64,000 nucleotides of DNA from Vogesella sp. XCS3 (GTDB taxonomy: Bacteria; Pseudomonadota; Gammaproteobacteria; Burkholderiales; Chromobacteriaceae), in assembly GCF_020616155.1 (NCBI RefSeq), contig NZ_CP085530.1, positions 3,372,501-3,436,500 of the forward strand. Reading direction: 5' to 3'. Below the pieces are notes generated by a model. That model did no database searches and was not told the origin of the DNA. It saw only the letters and a list, made by a program, of their open reading frames with translations. Positions 48,890-56,725 of the stretch are shown piece after piece. A program made the position numbers and the translations under genes. The first letter of the stretch is position 1. Each line of letters opens with the position of its first letter.

Positions 48890-49681
48890 ATGAACTGTTC
48901 AACGTACCTAGCAGCTGGCTTACTGTGTTTTTCCGGCATGGCTCAAGCTGATGTCACACTGTTCGCCGCCGGTAGCCTTCGGGGCGCCATGACAGAAATA
49001 TCGACAGCCTTTACCGATCAAACAGGTATCGTCGTCAAAGGGGAGTATGGTCCTTCGGGCCTGCTGCGAGCCAGGATTGAAAAAGGCGAGCAAGTGGACC
49101 TTTTTACCTCGGCAGATATGAATCACCCGCGTAAGTTGGTCGAATCGGGGAAGACTCCCAACGTGGTACGCTTTGTCGGTAACCGCTTGTGTGCAATGGC
49201 AAAACCAGAGGTTGGGCTGACATCCGGAAACTTGTTGGATAAGGCGCTTTCACCTGAGATCAAGCTTGGCACTTCTACTCCAATTGCAGATCCTTCCGGG
49301 GATTACACTTGGAAAGTCTTTGACAAGGCCGAAGCACTCAGTGCTGGAGCTGGAAAGGCTTTGAAAGCCAAGGCATTGCAACTTGTTGGTGGCCCACAAT
49401 CGGAAGCCATTCCTGCGGGGCGGAGTGCTGTTCCGTACATGTTCGCCACAGGGAAAGCCGATATGTTTCTTGCTTATTGCACGACAGGCCAGGCGGCCAG
49501 CAAGGAAGGCGTAAAACTGGATGTCGTGAATCTACCCCCTGCATTGGCGCAGAGTGCGGATTACGGTATGGCCGTTATCGGGAAAGATGCAGCAACGGCC
49601 CAGCTCGCCCTGTTCATTCTGTCAGAACAAGGACAGGTCATTCTTGCAAAGTGGGGGTTCGAGACACCAGGTAATCGCTGA
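48890..49681 (+). CDS. Orphan molybdate/tungstate-type substrate-binding protein (ModA-like)
   Basis: This 263-residue periplasmic protein has a signal peptide ending MAQA (about residue 20). It continues with VTLFAAGSLRGAMTEISTAF, YGPSGLLRARIEKGEQVDLFTSAD and the late motif FILSEQGQVILAKWGF. It belongs to the ModA superfamily but is distinct from the two ModA copies and has no permease of its own beside it. It may deliver to either ModBC set. The ModE box places it in the Mo regulon. AAGGA precedes the ATG; the longer frame from 48812 would run through the ModE box and is rejected. Confidence 0.85.
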   Translation: MNCSTYLAAGLLCFSGMAQADVTLFAAGSLRGAMTEISTAFTDQTGIVVKGEYGPSGLLRARIEKGEQVDLFTSADMNHPRKLVESGKTPNVVRFVGNRLCAMAKPEVGLTSGNLLDKALSPEIKLGTSTPIADPSGDYTWKVFDKAEALSAGAGKALKAKALQLVGGPQSEAIPAGRSAVPYMFATGKADMFLAYCTTGQAASKEGVKLDVVNLPPALAQSADYGMAVIGKDAATAQLALFILSEQGQVILAKWGFETPGNR

Positions 49682-49706
49682 GCAGCCGCTCTAGACATGC
49701 TTTCGA

Positions 49707-49742
49707 TTGATAGCTGCCAACACCGGTGTTGGCAGCTATCAA
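49707..49742. repeat. 36-bp perfect palindrome between convergent genes
   Basis: TTGATAGCTGCCAACACC is followed immediately by its exact reverse complement. It lies between the convergent modA-like and modE genes and could act as a terminator for both, although no long T run follows. Its GCTGCCAAC arm recurs in the hairpin at 54362-54387. Confidence 0.8.
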
Positions 49743-49814
49743 CCATGAATGCAGAACGTGATACCGAAGCAATGAATACTGGCTTCAGCTAAATCCTGCT
49801 GTTTTGAAAGTAAC

Positions 49815-50627
49815 TTAAGCTGGTACAGCGATTACCACGCTCGATGCCTTGAAAATGGCCGAGGCAGTTTTACCAGCGGCTAACTCTAGGCTATTGCAGC
49901 TGTCATTGGTCACAATAGCTGCGACACTTCCGCCACCAGGCAAATCAATAACAATCTCCGTATTGACGGCACCTGGCTGTACCCGAGCGATAACGCCGCT
50001 CAATTTGTTGCGGGCGGAAAAGCGTGCACCTTCCTCGTCGGTAACGACGATAATGGAAGAAGACTTGATCAGCGCGAAAGCCTCCGCACCCGGTTTCAGC
50101 CCCAGACTCTCGGTGCTTTCATGCGTAACAATGGCGACGATGGCTTGGCCACTGGCAGTTTGAAGTTCGATCTCATCATTCACCGCGCCAACTTTGACCG
50201 AAGTCACTTTGCCGAGGAACTGATTACGTGCACTGGTTTTCATTGCCATTCTCCTGATTAACAAGTAGTCATCGGCCAGGCCCTCTGCCTGCTGCGCCAA
50301 CTGACTAACAAAAGTTTGATGTTCACGCAGGATGGACTGGAAGTTCGCCACCAATTGCACTCCGCGTTGTGTCAGCCGAGTTCCTCCCCCGCCCTTGCCG
50401 CCGGTGAGCCTTTCCACCAATGGCTCACCAGCCAGGTTGTTCATCGTGTCGATGGCATCCCAGGCGGTTTTGTAGCTCATCCGTGCCGCCTTGGCGGCCT
50501 GTGTAATGGAGCCGCACTCGGCAATTTTGGCTAGCAGGGTTATCCGGTCGGTACCGCCGAAATTCTGACCATCAACGGTCATCCATAGCGAGCCCTGCAA
50601 TTGGATTGACTTATCAGTAGCGTCCAT
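49815..50627 (-). CDS. modE: Molybdate-responsive regulator ModE
   Basis: ModE (270 residues) has an N-terminal winged helix (about 20-100; ITLLAKIAECGSITQAAKAARMSYKTAWDAID) followed by two TOBE/Mop domains that bind molybdate: SARNQFLGKVTSVKVGAVNDEI and SARNKLSGVIARVQPGAVNTEI. With Mo bound it represses mod genes, here probably at 53406, 48815 and weakly 41288. The start at 50627 aligns with the truncated copy at 39038. It lies at the promoter-distal end of the modABC-nifQ-modE run. Confidence 0.94.
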   Translation of the reverse strand: MDATDKSIQLQGSLWMTVDGQNFGGTDRITLLAKIAECGSITQAAKAARMSYKTAWDAIDTMNNLAGEPLVERLTGGKGGGGTRLTQRGVQLVANFQSILREHQTFVSQLAQQAEGLADDYLLIRRMAMKTSARNQFLGKVTSVKVGAVNDEIELQTASGQAIVAIVTHESTESLGLKPGAEAFALIKSSSIIVVTDEEGARFSARNKLSGVIARVQPGAVNTEIVIDLPGGGSVAAIVTNDSCNSLELAAGKTASAIFKASSVVIAVPA

Positions 50628-50647
50628 ACTTTCGCCTCTGCGCGTGG

Positions 50648-51220
50648 TCAATTCGGGAAGCATATCAGGAAATGGTCACAGTGCTGGCACCCCGGAGGGC
50701 GTAGTGCAACTAGGCCTTTTGACTTACCTAGCTCGGAGAACAGGAAACGCTTCCACTTCAAGTTGGCCGCATTACCTTGATACAACGGCAAGAAACACGT
50801 GGCCAGCAACTCATCCACCTCCTCCCGGCCACTCAGCCCCATGTCTTGCCACAAGTGGCGATTACCAAAGCTTGCGGCAGCAATGACTCGCGCCAACCAT
50901 TCTCCGAGCTTGCTATCAGTTGACACGGAGCGTTGGGTGCAGAGCATATTGACCAGGTCAGTAAAATCGACCGGTGTGGTCAGCAGAAAATGAGCGTACT
51001 GCGTATCCGGCAGCGGCTCAAGGCCGCTTGCCAGCTCGGGAAATATCTCGGCAAGCATGCCAAGCAGCTGTTCCTGGGATAGTCCCAGCGTCCAGGTAAA
51101 CAGCGGCAGATTACCGTCTTGAGCACCACGCAACACGGCTGCCAGACTGCGCCGCAACAGCTGTGCGATGCGATCTTCTGGCACAGGGTAATTACTTAGC
51201 GAATGGATGTGTCTTTGCAT
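50648..51220 (-). CDS. nifQ: NifQ-like protein
   Basis: This 190-residue protein resembles NifQ, which supplies Mo for the nitrogenase FeMo cofactor. It has HLWQDMGLSGREEVDELLATCFLPL, NLKWKRFLFSELGKSKGL and the cysteine end CQHCDHFLIC. The family's C-x4-C-x2-C-x5-C motif keeps only the last three Cys; the first position is Leu. No nif genes are in the window. Translation probably starts at 51220 (GAGG upstream), overlapping the modC end by 25 bases. The protein may process or store Mo-S species for the Mo cofactor. Confidence 0.78.
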   Translation of the reverse strand: MQRHIHSLSNYPVPEDRIAQLLRRSLAAVLRGAQDGNLPLFTWTLGLSQEQLLGMLAEIFPELASGLEPLPDTQYAHFLLTTPVDFTDLVNMLCTQRSVSTDSKLGEWLARVIAAASFGNRHLWQDMGLSGREEVDELLATCFLPLYQGNAANLKWKRFLFSELGKSKGLVALRPPGCQHCDHFLICFPN

Positions 51221-51927
51221 GCAGGAGCCTCGCAGGCTTTCTGGAGACAAGACGCCTGTACCTGGTGATCCAGCTCGCCGTCACGCAGCTCGACAATATG
51301 GTCACCAAAGGTTTGTACGTCCTGCGGATCATGGGTAATCAGCACCATGGGGATTTGCAGCAACTGCTGTAAGTCACTTAGCTCCCGGCGCATGGTGTCG
51401 CGTAGTGAGGGATCGAGTGCCGCGAATGGTTCATCCAGTAGCAGCGCCTGTGGTTCGGCAACAATTGCTCTGGCCAAGGCGACACGCTGCCGCTGTCCAC
51501 CGGACAGGTCATCCGGCAACTGGTGCGCCATTGCCTCAAGGCCAAAGGTGCGAATCCAGTACTCCACCTTGTCATGCCGCTCCCGCACTCGCGGATTAAA
51601 CCAGCGGTGACTCAGACCGAATGCAATGTTCTGACGCACGTTGAGGTGGGGGAAGAGCGCGTAGTCCTGGAACAGGTAGCCAACCCGACGCGCTTGCGGC
51701 ACCAGGTCCACACCGGCCTCACGGTCAAAAACTGTGTGGCCATTGAGCCGGATATGGCCACGTTCCGGTGTGAGTAGCCCGGCAATAGCCTTCAAGGTCA
51801 GGCTCTTCCCGGCACCGGACGGTCCATAAATCACGTTGCGCTGGCGGCTAGACTGTAGCTGCACGTTCAGTGTGAAACTACGTTTGCCAGCACGTAAGGT
51901 TTTGTAGATATCGATATCAAGCTGCAT
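51196..51927 (-). CDS. modC: Molybdate ABC transporter ATPase ModC (copy 2)
   Basis: This 243-residue ATPase has the same ATP-binding motifs as copy 1 (GPSGAGKS, LSGGQRQRVALAR, ALLLDEP) and likewise lacks a C-terminal TOBE domain. The C-terminal 20 residues differ and include extra Cys (CLQKACEAPACKD). ATG at 51927 with GAGG seven bases upstream was chosen; GTG at 51939 is possible. The end overlaps the nifQ-like start, so the genes are coupled. Confidence 0.93.
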   Translation of the reverse strand: MQLDIDIYKTLRAGKRSFTLNVQLQSSRQRNVIYGPSGAGKSLTLKAIAGLLTPERGHIRLNGHTVFDREAGVDLVPQARRVGYLFQDYALFPHLNVRQNIAFGLSHRWFNPRVRERHDKVEYWIRTFGLEAMAHQLPDDLSGGQRQRVALARAIVAEPQALLLDEPFAALDPSLRDTMRRELSDLQQLLQIPMVLITHDPQDVQTFGDHIVELRDGELDHQVQASCLQKACEAPACKDTSIR

Positions 51928-51939
51928 TGTCTGCCTCAC

Positions 51940-52611
51940 TCAACGCCGAACAATGCGCCCAGGCGCAAGATAGCCCGCAGTCAATAGTACTGCTATGCAA
52001 ACGGCAGAGATGATGTACACAAGCATGTTGGCCAGATCATCTTGCCCGGCCTGCACCGCTTCGTAGACTGCTACGGACAGGGTTTGCGTCTTGCCAGGAA
52101 TACTGCCGGCCACCATGAGCGTGGCGCCAAACTCGCCCAGCGCCCTGGCAAAGGCGAGCAGTACCCCGGCCAGGATGCCACGCCATGCCAATGGCAGAGT
52201 CACCCGAAAAAAGACGGCGATATTGCTGATCCCCAGTACCTTAGCGGCTTGCTCCAGCTGTCCATCCACAGACTCGAAAGCCGCCCGTGCCGGCTTGAAC
52301 ACCAAGGGAAAGGCAACCGTCGAAGCGGCGATGACAGCGCCTTGCCAAGTGAAGATCAGGTTAATGCCGAACACATCGAGCAACCATGCGCCAAAAGGGC
52401 TGCGTCGCCCCAGCAGAACCAGCAGGTAGTACCCCAGTACGGTAGGAGGAAGCACCATGGGCAAGGTCAGCAGGGTATCCAGCACATTACGCCCGGGGAA
52501 CTTGCCCCTGGCCAAGACAAACCCTGCCGCCACACCCAGTACAGTTGTGGCGGCAGTGGCCAGCCCGGCCACTTTCAACGACAAGGCCAAGGCGACCCAT
52601 ACCGATTCCAT
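51940..52611 (-). CDS. modB: Molybdate ABC transporter permease ModB (copy 2)
   Basis: This 223-residue permease differs from copy 1 at eight residues, all conservative or in membrane helices. The EAA loop ARALGEFGATLMVAGS is identical. It lies between modA and modC with short gaps, as in copy 1. Confidence 0.94.
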   Translation of the reverse strand: MESVWVALALSLKVAGLATAATTVLGVAAGFVLARGKFPGRNVLDTLLTLPMVLPPTVLGYYLLVLLGRRSPFGAWLLDVFGINLIFTWQGAVIAASTVAFPLVFKPARAAFESVDGQLEQAAKVLGISNIAVFFRVTLPLAWRGILAGVLLAFARALGEFGATLMVAGSIPGKTQTLSVAVYEAVQAGQDDLANMLVYIISAVCIAVLLTAGYLAPGRIVRR

Positions 52612-52630
52612 GCGTGGGCTACTCTCTAAG

Positions 52631-53380
52631 TCAGGGCTTCAAGAAACCGTACTTGCCAAGAATGGTCTGCCCGGCAGGAGACAGTACATAGTCGATGAAG
52701 CTCTTGGCTTCCTTGGCATTGCTGCTGGTGCTCGCCGCGATCGGGTAACTGATCACCTCGTTGAGCGGTACGGTAAAAGCCACTTTCACCTTGTCCGGCA
52801 TCACCGCCGCGTCGGTAGCGTACACGAAGCCAGCCTCGACCTCGCCACGTGCTACGTAGTCCAGAGACTGACGCACGTTCTGGGTATTGATGGCCTTGGC
52901 ACTGATTGCCGGCCAGAGTTTGGCTGCCTCCAGAGCCGCTTGTGTATAGCGGCCAACCGGAACACTGGCAGGGTTGCCAATGGCGACCTTGACCACACCT
53001 GACTGGGTCAGATCCTTGAGGCTCTTGATGGCCAGCTTGCTGTCAGACGGCACAGTCAGCACCAAGGAGTTGCGCACAAAGTCATGCCGACTGTTTGCAA
53101 CGATCAAGCCCTGTTTAACGGCTTGGTCCATTGTTTCCTGATCTGCCGAGGCAAAGACATCCACCGGTGCCCCCTTGGCCATCTGCTGAAGCAGGGCACC
53201 CGAGGCACCAAAGTTCAAAAGAATCTTGGTGCCGGGATGCTGCGCCTCGAATGACTGCGCTACATCCTTGAAGGCATTAGTCAGGCTTGCTGCAGCCGAA
53301 ACGGTGACATCGCCTGCGGCAGCAAAGTGGCTGACCATCAGTAGTGCTGCACTTGCGATTACTTTTAAAGTGGACTTCAT
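52631..53380 (-). CDS. modA: Molybdate-binding protein ModA (copy 2)
   Basis: This 249-residue protein has a signal peptide ending near HFAAAGD and the binding segments VSAAASLTNAFKDVAQSFE and GASGALLQQMAKGAPVDVFASAD. It is nearly identical to copy 1 over the C-terminal third. GGAG precedes the ATG at 53380. It is first in the modABC-nifQ-modE operon and directly downstream of a good ModE box. Confidence 0.94.
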   Translation of the reverse strand: MKSTLKVIASAALLMVSHFAAAGDVTVSAAASLTNAFKDVAQSFEAQHPGTKILLNFGASGALLQQMAKGAPVDVFASADQETMDQAVKQGLIVANSRHDFVRNSLVLTVPSDSKLAIKSLKDLTQSGVVKVAIGNPASVPVGRYTQAALEAAKLWPAISAKAINTQNVRQSLDYVARGEVEAGFVYATDAAVMPDKVKVAFTVPLNEVISYPIAASTSSNAKEAKSFIDYVLSPAGQTILGKYGFLKP

Positions 53381-53405
53381 GACATCTCCTTGGTGGTCAA
53401 CTTTC

Positions 53406-53433
53406 ATCGCAATATAACCAGATATATAACGCT
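53406..53433. promoter_or_regulatory. ModE box before modA copy 2
   Basis: ATCGCAATATA-ACCAGA-TATATAACGCT fits the ModE operator layout well. It lies 26 bases upstream of the modA ATG, overlapping the expected promoter, consistent with repression by ModE-molybdate. Confidence 0.85.
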
Positions 53434-53732
53434 GCTCAATACTCCTTACGGCCTAGTGCATGCACGGGACAGCGAGTTCTTGGCATTCAGCGTGGCCAGC
53501 TCAGCCACGGCAGATACGCTGGAGGAGATGCCATCAGCCTGCAGTCGCAGGCAGTCTAGCGAGGCTTCAAATGCCACCACCAATCGGGGCGTGGCATGTC
53601 CGCATTTCTGTGTAAACCGGCAGTTACTTAGCACTTTGCTGACTGGCCGCTTTGGCCGAACTCAAGCTCTTCCCGCCATGCAGTTCATGACAGCCAATAC
53701 TCAGATTCCTTCTAACAGAAAAGGAGTCTGAC
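53434..53732. other. Region between modA copy 2 and the integrase gene
   Basis: The first 22 bases (CTCAATACTCCTTACGGCCT and neighbours) also occur upstream of modA copy 1 at about 41319-41338. This marks the outer edge of the duplicated mod segment. Beyond that, no gene is recognised; a 62-residue minus-strand frame (53446-53634) has no family match. AGGAG precedes the integrase ATG. Confidence 0.6.
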
Positions 53733-54347
53733 ATGGACACTGCGCAAAAACGTGAAGCCTGGAACAAGGGCAAGATGATTGGCCAAAAGCCACCACTCAA
53801 GCCAAAAGATATCTGGGCTATCCGGATCCATCTGCAGAACAAGCATGCAGTACGTGACCTAGCAATGTTCAACTTGGCCATCGATAGCAAACTTCGTGGA
53901 TGTGATCTTGTAAGTTTACGGGTACGTGATGTGACACATGGAACCCAGATTCTGCCCCGTGCGATTGTCATTCAACGCAAGACTCAACGGCCGGTGCAGT
54001 TTGAACTGACAGAGCCAACAAGACTGGCGGTGTATGCATGGCTAGAGAAAGCACACTTGCGAAGCGATCAGTATCTGTTTCCTAGTCGGTTAGCAGACTC
54101 TCCACACCTATCGACTCGCCAATATGCACGGATTGTGCATAGGTGGGTCTCGACAGCAGGTCTGGACTCATCCATCTATGGCACACACTCATTACGTCGG
54201 ACCAAGGCAACACTGATCTACAAAAAGACCAAAAATCTGCGTGCTGTACAAATCTTACTTGGTCACACCAAGCTGGAGAGCACCGTTCGGTATCTGGGTA
54301 TCGAGGTCGATGATGCTTTGGAAATTTCAGAGCAGATTGAAATCTAG
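53733..54347 (+). CDS. Small tyrosine recombinase (integrase catalytic domain)
   Basis: This 204-residue protein consists of little more than the catalytic domain of a tyrosine recombinase. The first Arg is in KLRGCDLVSLRV, then HSLRRTKATLIYKKT (His-x-x-Arg), LGHTKLESTVRYLGIEV with His and the nucleophile Tyr near residue 191. The arm-binding N-terminal domain is missing, as in other short recombinases of this type. It lies between the mod locus and the defence genes and may have mobilised either. Confidence 0.88.
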   Translation: MDTAQKREAWNKGKMIGQKPPLKPKDIWAIRIHLQNKHAVRDLAMFNLAIDSKLRGCDLVSLRVRDVTHGTQILPRAIVIQRKTQRPVQFELTEPTRLAVYAWLEKAHLRSDQYLFPSRLADSPHLSTRQYARIVHRWVSTAGLDSSIYGTHSLRRTKATLIYKKTKNLRAVQILLGHTKLESTVRYLGIEVDDALEISEQIEI

Positions 54348-54361
54348 TTAACCACAAGGAA

Positions 54362-54387
54362 GTTGGCAGCGAACGGTCGCTGCCAAC
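54362..54387 (+). terminator. Hairpin after the recombinase gene
   Basis: GTTGGCAGCGA-ACGG-TCGCTGCCAAC is an 11-bp stem 15 bases after the stop. No T run follows. It shares the GTTGGCAGC/GCTGCCAAC arms with the palindrome at 49707-49742. Confidence 0.65.
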
Positions 54388-54572
54388 AGTACCCTAATCG
54401 GCCAAAGCGGAAGTCCACATGGCAAAGCTCGGATGGCTTCTTTCGTGAGGCAACCCGGCGAAGTATCTAGGAAAGCAGGGCGATTCATACCTTAGATATG
54501 CTTCTTTCCGTACCCCTTGCATTTGGCAATTGTGCCCTTATGTCATGTAAAAGAAAGCATTCAGGGGATGCA

Positions 54573-55085
54573 ATGACCGACGAAAAAATCAGACCCAACA
54601 TCCAGCAACGAATCACTACTGCCCAATGGGTTCTTGAGCGTCACTTGGCGTGGATTGCAGCAGCCGAGATCAAAGTCAGTGTGATTGTGACGATAGATAC
54701 TGCGCTATTGGGCGGGCTTGCCGCCGCCTTTGGTACGTCAGAAAGTGTCGCGAGAACCGCTTGGGCTTATCATTTCATACTTACTGCTTCTGGAGCTGTG
54801 GTGCTTGGATTGCTCTGTGCTGCCATGGCAGTTCTCCCTAGAACCAATGGTCCAAAGAACTCGCTACTCTTTTTTGGCCCAATCGCAGCTCAAAACGTGA
54901 CGAGCTACTGCGCAGAGTTTAAGGATGCAACCGACGAACAGCTACTTACAGACTGGACTGAGCAGATTCACCGGAACGCACAGATAGCGCGAGACAAGTA
55001 TGTATGGGTGAGAAGAAGTATGGTCTGGTCGTTCTTCGCGGTTGTCCCGTGGATTGCTGCGATCGGTCTACTGGTCAAGTTTTAA
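54573..55085 (+). CDS. pycTM: Pycsar membrane effector PycTM (DUF5706)
   Basis: This 170-residue protein has hydrophobic helices at about 37-58, 67-92 and 148-169. A cytoplasmic middle contains LLFFGPIAAQNVTSYCAEF and LLTDWTEQIHRNAQIARDKYVWVRRSM, the DUF5706 signature. In Pycsar, cyclic CMP or UMP triggers such proteins to damage the inner membrane during phage attack. The ATG at 54573 follows AGGGG; the longer frame from 54498 is not supported. The cyclase gene begins nine bases after its stop. Confidence 0.87.
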   Translation: MTDEKIRPNIQQRITTAQWVLERHLAWIAAAEIKVSVIVTIDTALLGGLAAAFGTSESVARTAWAYHFILTASGAVVLGLLCAAMAVLPRTNGPKNSLLFFGPIAAQNVTSYCAEFKDATDEQLLTDWTEQIHRNAQIARDKYVWVRRSMVWSFFAVVPWIAAIGLLVKF

Positions 55086-55094
55086 GGGGAGAGG

Positions 55095-55790
55095 ATGGCG
55101 CTCAAGGATGACTTGTACTCTGAGGTGAGTCAGATATTCAAAGAGCCATGGACCGTAGAGAAAACTCAAGGCGTGCCCGATCCAGATCAACTTCGACTGT
55201 ACAACCATGCCAAAGATCTTGAGAGAGCAACTGTGCTATACGCGGATCTTAACGGCTCGACGAGCATGGTAGACAATCATGATTGGCATTTCAGCGCAGA
55301 AGTGTATAAAGCTTATCTGCGGTGCGCCGCCCGTATCATTGCTGCAGAGGGTGGTATTGTCACTGCCTATGATGGTGACCGCATCATGGCGGTGTTCACT
55401 GGTAACATAAAGAATACTAGTGCAGTACGTGCAGCGATGAAGATCAACCATGCTGTGGTCAAAATTATTCGTCCGGCGATTAGAGCGCAGTATCCCAACA
55501 AGATTTTTGAATTGAACCATGTCGTCGGTGTGGACACTAGCCAGCTTCGAGCTGCCCGAATCGGGGTGCGTGGGTACAACGACCTTGTTTGGATCGGTCG
55601 GGCAGCAAACTACGCAGCTAAGCTCACGACTCTGCCAGGGAAATCACTTTGGATTACCAAGGCAGTTTATGAGGCGATGAACGAAGATGTGAAGTACTCA
55701 AGCGACAGGAAAGCTATGTGGGAGAGACGTTCCTGGTCTGCTATGAACAACCTGGACATCTACTGTTCCGATTGGCTATACAGCGTTTGA
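55095..55790 (+). CDS. pycC: Pycsar pyrimidine nucleotide cyclase PycC
   Basis: This 231-residue single-domain class III cyclase has metal-binding Asp51 in VLYADLNGST and Asp95 in YDGDRIMAVF. The transition-state segment is GYNDLVWIGRAANYAAKL (Asn172 with Lys176). It has no HAMP or sensor domain. Small soluble cyclases directly after a DUF5706 effector are the hallmark of Pycsar, where they make cCMP or cUMP. Which base is used cannot be read safely from the sequence. GGGGAGAGG precedes the ATG. Confidence 0.88.
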   Translation: MALKDDLYSEVSQIFKEPWTVEKTQGVPDPDQLRLYNHAKDLERATVLYADLNGSTSMVDNHDWHFSAEVYKAYLRCAARIIAAEGGIVTAYDGDRIMAVFTGNIKNTSAVRAAMKINHAVVKIIRPAIRAQYPNKIFELNHVVGVDTSQLRAARIGVRGYNDLVWIGRAANYAAKLTTLPGKSLWITKAVYEAMNEDVKYSSDRKAMWERRSWSAMNNLDIYCSDWLYSV

Positions 55791-56725
55791 TAACTGCGGG
55801 TCTTTCCCGCTCCTCGTTGGAACGAGCTCAAACAGCTTTCACCGTTGCATAACGTTGCACAGGACGAGGGGCATACTTATCAAAGTGGATTTAGCCTATC
55901 GCCGCTAACGCCATGATCTTCGGGTAGGCAATGACGGTAAAGCAGTTGAATAGCGTCATACCCACTTGCTGTTCCGCTACTTGTCGATCGGACATGTACG
56001 GAATCCCGTGCAAACAAGTCATTATGCACCTCCCTGTGGAAAGATCGCTTCGGCCGACGATCTGCCGCCGATCCCTCACGGGAAGCTGTAGGTCGACCAA
56101 GGTGGCCATTTGAGAATGATGATCTTCTGTCAGCTACTTATCAAATAGCGTCCCTCCAGAGCGACTCAAGCATGTCTAGTGAGCTGGGGCCTTTCACCTG
56201 GCCAGTCTTGTGGTGAAGTTCGAGAAACCATCTACCGACGCAAAATGGTGCGATGTCGCCGGTCGGGACTGTTTATAGATACTGCCTTGGTATTTCCCCT
56301 CATGCGCAGCGATTACCTCTCCCAGTAGTGCGCTGATGCGCATGCAAATGGCATAGTGGCTATGTATGACTAGGAGATGAGGGTGCATAAGAGCGCTACG
56401 ATCTACTTGAGCTGAGGTGAAGTCGGCCTAGTGGGAGTGCCGGTAGAGTGTCGGTTGTAGCTATCGACCTGAGATGTGATTTGTAACGGTCTGGTTAGAA
56501 AGAAATCTGGACACGCCCATTTCAGAGACGGGATCAATCAAAAGCTTGATTTCAGCTGTGTTGCCAATATGCAAATTGCATGAATGCGAGATCATCATGC
56601 TGCGGTTTGCACAACATATGGTTGTGTTTTGTTAATTTTTGTGTATATATTGTATAAATGGCTCAGTGCTAGAACGATTGAATATGTGTGTTTGGCTGTA
56701 GCGATGCGCTACCAGAGGGGGTGAA
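55791..56725. other. Gap between the Pycsar pair and the double-cyclase operon
   Basis: No gene is recognised in 935 bp. A 72-residue minus-strand frame (55891-56109) and a 64-residue one (56194-56388) have no family match and may be remnants. The last 120 bp are AT-rich and hold the likely promoter of the next operon. Confidence 0.55.
56629..56658 (+). promoter_or_regulatory. Candidate sigma-70 promoter of the double-cyclase operon
   Basis: TTGTTA and TATAAA are separated by 18 bp in a strongly AT-rich stretch (GTGTATATATTG between them). The predicted start lies about 60 bases before the ATG at 56726. Confidence 0.55.
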
